A stretch of 64,000 nucleotides of DNA from Dastarcus helophoroides (lineage: Eukaryota > Arthropoda > Insecta > Coleoptera > Bothrideridae): contig CM053328.1 in NCBI GenBank assembly GCA_028583605.1, positions 30,239,578-30,303,577 on the forward strand, read 5' to 3'. The notes under the pieces were generated by a model. The model did no database searches. It had not been told where the DNA came from and was given only the letters and a program-made list of their open reading frames with translations. The translations under genes and the position numbers were made by a program. Positions 45,889 through 56,062 of the stretch are shown piece by piece (the stretch's first letter is position 1; every line of letters begins with the position of its first letter).

Positions 45889-47268
45889 TACAGGGTGGAC
45901 CATAAGTAATGGTACATAGAGCAAGAGTAGATTTTTCTTATAAAAATAACGTGATTTAGCTACATTTACCTTACACCAAAAGTTGATATTAACAGAGATA
46001 CAGGGTGTCAAAGATGAAAAAAAAATTGTGATTTTTTCGCATAACTGATGAACACATTTCACTATAGACAAGAAATTTGGCATAGGGGGGTTTCTTTGGT
46101 CAAGAAATTTTAATTTACTAACAGATTGTCAGTAACTCAGGTAACTGCGCTACCTTGTATTATTCGAAGGCATCATAACTTTTTTGTGTCTTCATGTACA
46201 CTTATTTTAAATAGATATTTTTATTTACCCACATTTTTTACTTAAAAAAGGTATACTTTCTAAATGTTGATACAAGCAACCGTTTTCAAGATATTTGCCT
46301 TCAAAGTTTGCCGTACGTTTATTTTAAGTTATGTAAATGTGAATTTTTCGCAGTAGGTTTCAAAATAAGCGTAATAAAAGTGACTCTAAAATAGTTTGTA
46401 TGAAATATTACTCGACTGGAATCATTATTACACCTATTTTTTTAAATTTCTAAAGCAAATTTAAAGAAAATGCCAAAACAAAATTTGTTTTCAAAAATAA
46501 GTATGTAGGAAATGACCTTTTTCATGTGAAGGGATTGTAAAAAATTAAAAATCTGGCTGTCTTATTGAAATTTATCTCCAAATATCTGCTTTGATCACCT
46601 AGACTATTAAAATTTTCTTGTGCAGACTCAGAGATCATATCTGACATCTCTATGTTAGAAAATAAATTACGCCTTAATTTTTTGGATTTTCTTTAATGAG
46701 ATTTTCAAAATTTAGGTAATAATATTATCAGCAAAGTAATATTTGACATAAATTAGTTTCAAAGCTGTTTTATGATTACTTTTTTCTCAAGTCTCCTTCG
46801 AAAATTTAATATCTTAGTAATTTAAAACCAAGGCACGTCAAGCTTTAAAGGCAAATATCTTGAAAACGGTTGCTCGTATCAACTTTCAGAAAGTACACCT
46901 TTTTTACGTAAAAAATATGGAGGAATAAAATAACCCATTTAAAATTAATATACGTGGGTGCACACAAAAAAGTTATGATGATTTAGAATTATGCAGGAGA
47001 GCGCAGGTAGCGCCCCCTATCAGCTATTGATAATATGTTAGCAAATTAGAGTTTGTCGACTTAAGAAATTCCTTGTGCCAAATTTCGTGCCTATATTACA
47101 ATTCATTCCATAATTATACGAAAAAATCGAAATCTTTTTTTCAACTTTGACACCCTGTATCTCTGTTAATATCAACTTTTGGTATAAGGTAAATGTAGCT
47201 AAATACATTATTTTTATTCGAAAATTCCATCATTGCTCTGTGTACCATTACTTATGGTCCACCCTGTA
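45889..47268. mobile_element. Foldback element with TACAGGGTGGACC ends, TA target duplication
   Basis: The element is 1380 bp. The left end is TACAGGGTGGACCATAAGTA and the right end on the minus strand is the same, both flanked by TA (45887-45888, 47269-47270). The arms pair over GTAATGGTACA, AAATGTAGCTAAA-type, CCAAAAGTTGATATTAACAG, GATACAGGGTGTCAAAG, TACTTTCT...GTTGATACAAGCAACCG and TTTTCAAGATATTTGCCTT, leaving a short centre near 46560. No coding region. It sits inside the intron. Confidence 0.8.
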
Positions 47269-48027
47269 TACCTGTTTTAGTTTAATTGTTTAAATATTGT
47301 CAAAAAGACAAAATTTGCCAAAATATTTTGTTGGACATTTTAATTTTTTACATATTTAAATTAGACTAAAACCTCGCTTATCCGACCTTCCATTGTTCGA
47401 GTCCCCGAGTTATTCAAGGTAACGGACCAAGCACTCCGCATTAGTCAGAAATACACAGAAAAACGCACAAAGAAGCTATGTCTATGCTGTTCTTTTACGA
47501 GATTTAGATTATCCCACTTACCTCCTCCTCATTAAATACAATATGCTTACTATTACGAGAAAAAAAAGTTGCAATTTCCAGAAATAGGTCTTTCAAAATT
47601 TAAAAAATATTTTTATTCGAAGAAGCTATGTCTATGCTGCTCTTTCACGAAATTTAGATTATCCGACTTACCTTCTCCCCATATTATTTAAAATATGAGA
47701 AATTTTACTATATGATATATGCCTACTATTTCCAGAAATGTGTGTCTCAAAATTTAAAATATATTTTCATTTAAATAATTGCTTTTTTTATTAAAATTTC
47801 GGCCTAGCGTGTGAGAAAGTAAATGAATTTTGACAAAAAAAATCCCACTGAGAGAAAAAAAAACAAATTTCAAAGAGTCGAATTTAATAAAAATATTTTT
47901 CTCAAATTTCACTTCTATTTAAATTTGGATATAATCTTGAAACTTTGAGAAAAAAGTTGACGTTTCCAAAAAATATCTTTCTGAAAATTTTTAAATAAAA
48001 TTTTTGTCGTCATTTCTGAGTATCTTT

Positions 48028-48330
48028 CTGAAGATTATAGCTTGGCTATCGAAACGCGTTAGAGCAATCCTTGTTGAGTTTTCTAATCTTTCTTGGTTTC
48101 AGAGGACAAGATTTTTATTTCAATTTTTGAAGATAACCAAGGATCAGTCCTTTCCACCAAAATCAAAACTTTGAAAAGGTCGATACATTCAAAAGATTTG
48201 AGAATTATAAAAAAAATGGAGACTTTTTAAAAAATGTTTCATAGTTAATGTTTCTTAGATGAACTTTCAGTATTTTTTTCAAAAAGTTGAAATTTTGGAT
48301 TGGAAACTAAAAAAAATGAAATTTAAAAAA
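48028..48330 (+). repeat. Half copy of the hairpin family with hammerhead-like core
   Basis: CTGAAGA, TTATAGC TTG GCTATC, GAAAC lies at 48028-48055, followed by GCGTTAGAGCAA, CTTGGTTTCAGAGGACAAG, GATAACCAAGGATCAGTCC, TTCCACCAAAATCAAAACTTTG, CATTCAAAAGATTTGAGAATT and GAAACATT-complement words. This is the same family in opposite orientation to 43800-44090. Confidence 0.7.
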
Positions 48331-49189
48331 ATGTAAAAATTTTCATAAAAGATCAAGGTTTCCAAAAATATCTACATTTCGAAAGAAAATCGAAAATTAA
48401 AAAAAATGGGAAAATTTTCGGAAAAAATCGATAATGTCAAAAAAGCCAACATTTTATAAAAATGTCTCCATTTAAAAAAATCGAAAGTTTGCAGAAAAGT
48501 CGAAATTTTGAAAAGTGGTTGATATTTTAAAAAATAGTCCAAATTATTAAGAATCAACATTTTCAATAAAAAAAATTATAATTTAAAAAAATGATAAAAA
48601 TTTTGAAAAAAGTCGAAAATTTAAAGTCACCACTTTTAAAGAAGTCCAGCTTTTAAAAGTTCTATATTTTCGGAAAAAGTGGGGTTTTCAAAAGGTTAGC
48701 AATTTTGGAAAAATGTTAAGATTTTCAAAAATATTTACAAAAAACCAAAACACCGAAAAGTCGAAATTTTTACGAAAAGGTTGATATCTTCAAAACATTA
48801 TACAGATCTTCGAAAAAGTTTTAACTCAAAAATAACCAGAATAGTCGAGATTCTGAGAAAAAAGTCTTAATTTTTCATAAAACCGAAATTTGGAAAAAAT
48901 CCAACCAAAGATCAGTCCGTTCAACCAAAACCGCCATCTTTACTTTTTTTAATTTCGACCTAATTTGAAGAAACCAAGCGAATTTCAAAAGTAGAAATTT
49001 TAGGAAAAAAGTCAAAACTTCCAAAAAGAGTCGAACTTTAAAAAAAATGAAGTTTTCGAAAAGGGACGAATTTCGGAAAAAGACGAAATTTTTCGCAAAG
49101 AACCACAATTAAACAAAAATGGAACTTACCAATACAAAGTCATTTTTTTTAGAATATTTGAAATATCCAGAAAAATATCGAATTAACAA

Positions 49190-52100
49190 AAAGGACGAAA
49201 TACTCAGTAAAATCTTAACGTTTGAAAGACAAATTTTGAGAATCGAATTTTCGAAAAATGGCGAATTTTAAGAAAAAAACGTCGACATTTCGACTAAGAC
49301 TTTGTTGTTGATAATTTCAAAAACATAAAGGGCTGAATTTTGGGAAAAAACCCAAATTTTAAGAATAAAGTCGAGATTTTTAAAAAGAGAGGACTTTCAG
49401 GAATAAATCGAAAATGATAAAAAATGATAAATTCTGCAAAAAAAACTATATTTCCATAAAAAGGGCGAAATTCTCAGACAAAGTAAAATTTTGAGTAAAA
49501 GACGAATTTTGAAAATACAATTGGATCTTCCATAAAAAAAGACGAATTTTAAGAAAAAAATTGAAATTTCGATAAACACGAAATTTGTTAAGTTGAATTT
49601 TTTAGGAAGAATTAATCAAATTTTACAAATAAAATAGTTTTCGGAAAAAGAAACGAATTTTGAGGAAAAAAAATATGGAAATTTCGATAAAATTACGAAA
49701 TGAGAAGAAAAACCCGAAATTTTCTGAAACATAAAAGCTGAACTTTGAGGTCAAGTCTAATTTTTCTAATTAAGGCGAAATTTCGGAAAAGGGTTTAAAT
49801 TTTGAAAAAATTGAAATTTTCAGATATTCTAAAATAATCGAATTTTCAAAAAAAATGAGGAAATTTTGAAACAAGACGATATTTAAAAACACCGAAGTGT
49901 TGAAAAAAGACCGAAAATTCGAAAAGTGCTCAAGTTTTAGAAAAAAACTTAAAAGATCAATATCAAAAAATCGAATAAAAAAAATTGAATTTTGGGAATA
50001 AAATCGAAATTAAAAAAAGACAAAATTTCCAAAGTTAAAATTTTGCAAAAAAGACAAATTTTGAAACAAGAAGAATGCCCAGAAAAAACGCCCCTGGATC
50101 AAGTGGAAATTTTGTAAAAAAAACGAATTTTGGCAATGCAAATTTCCAAAAACACGAACTTTGAAAAGGAAACTCAATATTTTTAGGAAAAAAAACGAAT
50201 TTCTGAGAATCGAATTTTCGAAAAATGGCGAATTTTAAGAAAAAACGTCCAAATTTCGATTAAGACTGTTGTTGATATTTTCAGAAATATGGAGGACTGA
50301 GTTTTGAGAAAAAGCTCAAATTTTAGGAATAAAGTCGGAATATCTAAAAAGAGAGGATATTTATAAATAAATCGAAAATGATAAAAAATGACAAATTCTG
50401 CAAAAAAATCTATAATTCCATAAAAAGGGGGTGAAATTCTCAGACAAAGTAAAATTTTCAGCAAAAGACGAATTTAAAAAAAATAATTGGATCTTTCATA
50501 AAAAAAGACGAATTTTAAGAAAAAAATTTAAATTTCGATAGAAAGATGAAATTTGTGGAGTAAGTTAGATTTTTTAGCAAGAGTTAATGACATTTTACAA
50601 ATAAAATAGAGTTTTTGGAAAAAGGAATGAATTTTGAGGAAAAAAAAATGGAAATTTCGATAAAAATATGAAGTGAGAAGAAAAACCCGAAATTTTCTGA
50701 AACATAAAGGCTGAACCTTGAGGTAGTCTAATTTTTCTAATTAAGGTGAAATTTCGGGAAAATGTTTAAATTTTGAAAAACTTGAAATTTTCAGATATTC
50801 TGAAATAATCGAACCAAATCAACCAAAAAAAATGAGAACATTTCAAAATAAGACGATATTTAATGGTCAAGTTTTAGAAAAAAAGTTAAAAGATCTGTAA
50901 AATAAAATGTTTAGCAAAAAATCGAATCAAAAAAATTGAATTTTGGGAATAAAATCGAAACTAAAAAAAGACAAAATTTCCAAAGTTAAAATTTCGCGAA
51001 AAAAACAAATTTTCAAACAAGAAGAATGTCCAGAAAAAACGCCCCTGGAATCAAGTGGAAAGTTTGAAGAAAAAAAACGAATTTTGGGAATGGAAATTTC
51101 CAAAACACGAACTTTGAAAAGCAAACTCAATATTTGTAGAAAAAAACGAATTTCTGGATCAAAATCGCATTTTCAAAAAAAAGACGAATGCAGAAAAAGA
51201 AAAAATCAAAATTTCGGAAAAAAAGGCAAATTTTAAGAAACAAGTTAAAATTTGCAGAAATGCGGGTTAAAAATATTACACCTCAGAAACATTTCAAAAA
51301 AAACGGATCTTGAAAAGAAAGTCGGAATTTCGAGAAAAAAAGGGAAAATACTAGAAAAGAGGCAAAACGTTCTAGAGAAAGTCAACGAAAATGGTCGAGA
51401 TTTTCAGCAAAAAATCAAATTGTGAATGTTCCAGCAAAATACCCAATTAAAAAAAAGACATGAAATTTGACAAATTATATCATTTTAAGAAAAAGACGAA
51501 TTTTTAGAGAAAAATCGAAATTTTAATAAAAAGACCACACGAAACACAAAAATGAAAATTTCGAAAAACATGTAAATTTTGAGAAACAGGTTGAGAAAAA
51601 AATATTTTCAGAAACATTTGGAAAAAAAGACGGATTTTGAAACGAAAATTGAAATTTCCAAAAGAAAATCTAAAATAGTGGAAAAAACGTGTACTACAGA
51701 AAAAGTAAAATTTTGAAAAAAAAAGTCGGTATAAGAAAAAGTTGAATTTTGAAAATCAAATTGAAATTTTGAAAATCAAATTGAAATTTCAAAAATAGAA
51801 AGACGAATTTTGATAAAGACAAAAGTTCGAGAAAAAAAACTAATTTTAAAATATAAACAAATTTTCAGAAAACAGTTGAAATTACGATAAAAAGACGAAT
51901 TGTTAGGAAAAAGTCTAAATTTGCAGAAACAAAAAAAACTGAATTTTGAGATAAAATTTAATTTTAGAAAAATGAGAAAATTTTGAAACAGGACGATATT
52001 TAAAAAAAACCGAAATGTCGTTAAAAAAAGATCGAAAATTAGAATAACGGTCAAGTTTTAGAAAAAAGTTAAAAGATCTATAAGATAAAATTTTTAGCAA

Positions 52101-52430
52101 AAAATCGAATCAAAAAATTAATTTTGGGAATTAAATCGAAATTAAAAAGACAAAATTTCCGAAATTAAAATTTCGCGAAAAAGACAAATTTTGAAACAAG
52201 ATAAATGTCCAGAAAAAACGCCCCTGGAATCAAGTGGAAATTTTGAAAAAAATTTCCACGTATTTCCAAAAATACGAACTTTGAAAAGGAAACTCAATAT
52301 TTTTAGGAAAAAAAAGAATTCCTGTATCAAAATCGCATGTTCGAAAAAAAGACGAATACAGAAAATATTTTCAGAAACATTTGGAAACAAAGATGGATTT
52401 TGAAACAAAAATCGAAATTTCCAAAAAAAA
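49190..52430 (+). repeat. Higher-order tandem repeat, unit about 0.95-1.18 kb, three copies
   Basis: The landmark CCAGAAAAAACGCCCCTGG occurs at about 50080, 51031 and 52210 (spacings 951 and 1179). Paired flanks such as GAGAATCGAATTTTCGAAAA (49239, 50215) and GAACTTTGAAAAGGAAACTC (50157, 51110, 52277) recur. All units are in the A-rich orientation. Confidence 0.7.
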
Positions 52431-53491
52431 ATCTATATAAGAAAAAGTTGAATTTTGAAAATCAAATCGAAATTGCAAGAATAGAAAGACAAATTTCGAG
52501 AAAGACAAAATTTCGAGAAATATAAACAAATTTTCAGAAAAAAGTTAAAATTACGATAAAAAAACGAATTGTTAGGAAAAAGTCGAAATGTGCAGAAAAA
52601 AAAAATTTTTGAGATAAAATTTAAATTTAAAAAAAAAAGTAAATTTTGCTAAACAAGTCAGAATTCCAGAAATTCGGATTAAATAATATTTCCAGAACAT
52701 GCAAATTTTCAGAGAAGGGATATCAAAAAAACGAATTTGGAAGAGAAAGTTAAAAAGACAAAACGAAAATTCGAGAAAAATCGAAGATTTAGAAAAAAAT
52801 AGGAACTTCCTATTAAATTTTAAAAAAATTGCATTCAAAGAGCTAAATTTTGAGAACAGAATTGAAATTTCTGAAAAAAAAAACAAATTTCGAGAAAGTT
52901 AAGACTTCGAAAGAGTTGAAATTTCGAGAAAGTTAAAATTTGGAAAGGTCGACATTTTGGGATAAAAGTCACAATTTCCAAAAATGTCGAACTTAAAGAA
53001 AAATCAAGATTTCGATAAAAGACGAATTTCGAAAAAGGACGAATTTTGAAAAAAATCGAAATTTTTCGTAAAAATTCAGATTTAAAAAAAAGTGAAGATT
53101 ACCAATAGAAAGTCAATTTTTTAATTAATACTTATCCAGAAAAATTTCGAGAATTTTGAATCAAAAATTGGAATTCCTAAAATAATGTCTTTTCAAGTGA
53201 ATATTTATTTTGTTTTCACTACATGAAACAAGGGGGGGGAAGGGATCTACGTTCGTGAATTTAGAGTAGTTATCGCTAGACAGAAAACTAATTGTATCCT
53301 GGTGAATAAGAGTGAGTAATGTTCATCACACATTTCATATTACACCAGATAAAGACAACATTTTGAAATATCGCTGAGCAGTTATCTCTTTTTTTTTTGT
53401 TTTTCTAAAAGATTCTTGCCGCCAGGTTTTAATTTCCAAAATAGCCTTTTTTTTCTTTAATCAAAAGTAACTAATCATCAGTAAAACTTAC

Positions 53492-53636
53492 CAACAAAGT
53501 CCAAAAAGTTGTCACCTAAAGCCCAACTGCCATCATCGCCGAGCATATACTGTGACAGTTCTTCAACAGACCTTTGTTCTTCAGGTGACAGTTTACCATC
53601 CACAAGTCCAATCAAAGCATCGAATTCTGATTTAAC
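53492..53636 (-). CDS. PUL-domain-like protein, exon 3 of those seen
   Basis: The acceptor ATTCTGTGCTAG precedes GTTAAATCAG at 53636 and the donor is GTTG|GTAAGT after 53492. It has 48 codons plus one base, so the next junction is phase 1. The protein reads VKSEFDALIGLVDGKLSPEE, then VEELSQYML and SWALGDNFLDFVG. Acidic and helical. A 50-bp intron separates it from exon 2. Spacer-type region leading into the armadillo-like part. Confidence 0.8.
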
Positions 53637-53686
53637 CTAGCACAGAATGTCAAATTATCCAGCATTAAAAAATCCAAAACACTTAC

Positions 53687-53839
53687 ATCGACAATATCTT
53701 TAAATACTATCGGAGGTTCTCTCAACTTTTTCCTTTCCTCTTCCTCTCTTTTCTCTTCTTCTTCCATGGCTAAGACTTGCTCGGATGGCAACTGCTCCTC
53801 AGCTCCGTTTACAGCTTCTGTGTCAGCCATTATTCTGTC
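53687..53839 (-). CDS. PUL-domain-like protein, exon 2 of those seen (acidic coiled-coil)
   Basis: The acceptor TTTACTTAAACAG precedes GACAGAATAATGG at 53839 and the donor is GAT|GTAAGT after 53687. It has 51 codons, phase 0 at both ends. The protein reads DRIMADTEAVNGAEEQLPSE, then AMEEEEKREEEERKKLREPP and IVFKDIVD. The Glu/Lys/Arg run is a probable charged helix or coiled coil. An ATG inside (MADTEAV) could be an alternative start, but the clean in-frame acceptor and a coding upstream exon argue for it being internal. Confidence 0.75.
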
Positions 53840-54140
53840 CTGTTTAAGTAAACGCTTCAATAACAATCAGATCCTCATATTAATGGATCAAAAACTAACA
53901 GTATTTAATAATAATAAATTTAACATACAGCAACCAGATGTATGATGTAACCAAGGTTGTAAAGGTCACTGAGGTAACTTTCAATCTTGTATTATGGGTT
54001 GTATATCAATCCCCATTAAGTGTCCTTGGCCTGACATGCGTTTAGGTATATTAAATTAATAAATATCAATTAAATGTTCTCTAATGAAACTGTTGAGCTG
54101 GTTGCAAGTTAAAATATTCGCAACCAACAACCATAAGCTG

Positions 54141-54166
54141 GTTTCGGTCTTTCTTGGCCTCATCAG
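54141..54166 (-). ncRNA. Hammerhead-ribozyme-like core (canonical spacing)
   Basis: The minus strand reads CTGATGA, a hairpin GGCC AAGAAA GACC (one mismatch), then GAAAC, in the 528-bp intron between exons 1 and 2. This is the order and spacing of a hammerhead catalytic core (CUGANGA, stem II, GAAA). Stems I and III and the cleavage site were not convincingly identified, so activity is not claimed. Confidence 0.35.
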
Positions 54167-54367
54167 TAATTATCGAGGAAAATTATGCTTAAGAAAAGTT
54201 TCGATTCGTTGTGGAGGACATTGTTAGCTACCTCTTATTGCTATTATTATTATTTGCAAATCAATTAACAATCATGTCTTTATTGATCTGCGTGAACAAT
54301 AATTCAATAAAAATGTTTTCTGGTTTCATGTTAAAGAAGATATGATGTTTAAAAATGTTTTACTAAC

Positions 54368-54497
54368 CGCAAAATCAACAGACTGTTGTGATGCTTCTTT
54401 CAGAAGTTTTTTTCGTCTTTTCTCCTTTTTCCTCTCCTTCTTGGCTAATTTCTCTCTCAAAGTCCTTCTTCGTTCTTCCAACAAAAAAGCGTTATAT
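54368..54497 (-). CDS. PUL-domain-like protein, exon 1 of those seen (basic helix)
   Basis: The acceptor TTGTTTCAG precedes ATATAACGC at 54497 and the donor is GCG|GTTAGT after 54368. The 130-nt exon holds one base completing a split codon and then 43 codons: YNAFLLEERRRTLREKLAKK, ERKKEKRRKKLLKEAS and QQSVDFA. It is a long basic helix, possibly a nuclear-localisation or RNA/protein-binding helix. The phase requires an upstream exon ending with two bases of a codon, so the gene's true 5' end lies at higher coordinates or beyond the window. Joined, the six exons encode 346 residues. Confidence 0.7.
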
Positions 54498-55300
54498 CTG
54501 AAACAATAAGAGCAATGTAATTATTACCGTCAGGGTAAGTGTTTTTTTGTTGTTTTATAACTACACCAAAATTTTCAAATGAAACAGTAAGTAAAGCTAG
54601 TGTTGCTATAAAATCGTCTGTTAGTAATATTCTACTCCTATATGCAACTCTTTGACCGAATCAACGACTAAAAATTATCATGTTAAGAGCAAAAGATTTA
54701 GGATAAAGTTTTACAAAAGAAAAATACCGAAAAGAATTCATATTTGTTAACAGAAGACATTCGCCCCACTATCCAAGATTCTGCTATAAAGCAAATCAAT
54801 AAATACACTCCTAAAGGATTTTTAAATCCTTTGCTTGCTTAAGAAGACTTAAAGCATTTAACACTTGGGGATATTTTCGAATTATAATAAAATTAGTCGT
54901 GTGCCCGACGAAATTCTCTCAACATCTCAGGAACCAGCACCTCTTCTCAAAACACTTTTCTAACTTTAAAAAATGGCGTACTTCCCATACAAAACTTGGT
55001 CCCTTATTTTACCCCCTTAGAGAATGAATTTATAAAAACTCAGATACAACTGGCTCTTATTTATAAAATTTCCGTATTTTAAACTTAAAAAAAGACTTCC
55101 ACGAAAATTTCATGCCTTTCTTAGTGTTCATCAACATTATATGGCGAAATTCTGTGCAAAATTTCATACTTCTGGATATACCAGTTTAGGCTGTGCGTTG
55201 CCAGTCTCTTTAGAGTTTTATTAAGTAGATTACAATCTATCGCGCCATTTCTCTCTTGTCTTTCTCTAACTCTACACCCACTCATTTTTCCCTACGCTTA
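54498..55300. other. Upstream intron or promoter region of the PUL-like gene
   Basis: No firm exon. A possible short coding start on the minus strand at 54760-54728 reads MSSVNKYEFFS and is followed by GTATTT, but the phase does not fit the next exon. Words of the TTTACCCCCTTA repeat occur at about 55010. Confidence 0.35.
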
Positions 55301-55369
55301 ATCTTTCGTGCTTCCAATTTATATTTTTTCTTTCCTTAATTATTTCTATTCCCCCTCCATTTTTCTCTC

Positions 55370-55395
55370 CTCTCTTTTTCTCCTCTTCCCCCCCC

Positions 55396-55459
<64 letters not shown>

Positions 55460-55763
55460 TTCCTCTCTCTTTCCTCTCTCTCTCCTCTTTCTCTCCTCTC
55501 TTTCTCTCCTCTCTCTCTCCTCTCTCTCTCCTCTCTCTTTCCTTTCTCTCTCCTCTCGCTCTCTCCTCGCTCTCTTCTCGCTCTCTTCTCGCTCTCTCCT
55601 CGCTCTCTCCTCGCTCTCTCCTCGCTCTCTCCTCTCTCTCCTCGCTCTCTCTCCTAGCTCTCTCTCTCTCTGTTTCCTCTCTCTTTCCTCTCTCTCTCCT
55701 CTTTCTCTCCTCTCTTTCTCTCCTCTCTTTCTCTCCTCTCTCTCTCTCTCCTCTCTCTCTCTC

Positions 55764-55795
<32 letters not shown>

Positions 55796-56062
55796 CTCTC
55801 TCTCTCCTCTTTCTCTCTCCTCTTTCTCTCTCCTCTCTCTCTCCTCTCTCTCTCCTCTCTCTCTCTCCTCTCTCTCTCTCCTCCCTCTCTCTCTCCTCTC
55901 TCTCTCCTCTCTCTCTCCTCTCTCTCCTCTCTCTCTCTCCTCTCTCTCCTCTCTCTCCTCTCTCTCTCTCCTCTCTCTCTCCTCTCTCTCTCCTCTCTCT
56001 CTCTCTCTCTCCTCTCTCTCCTCTCTCACTCCTCTCTCTCTCCTCTCTCTCTCACTCTTTTT
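55370..56062. repeat. Long CT/GA microsatellite
   Basis: About 690 bp of TCTCTCTCC-type units, with a phase-shifting single C every 6-12 bases and a CGCTCTCTCCT variant at 55555-55660. Both strands stay open (Leu/Ser on plus, Arg/Glu on minus) only because of composition, so no protein is called. On the sense strand of the PUL-like gene it is a (GA)n tract, which in insects can bind GAGA-type factors. Confidence 0.9.

Larger units (their letters stand above)
45409..53491 (-). other. Large intron (8.1 kb) of the PUL-like gene
   Basis: It contains the foldback element 45889-47268, a hairpin-family half copy (48028-48330), A-rich GTCGAAATTTT repeat throughout 48330-53170 and about 1-kb tandem repeats (49190-52430). 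The frames in this interval are Phe/Leu-rich or Lys-rich repeat translations. Confidence 0.65.
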
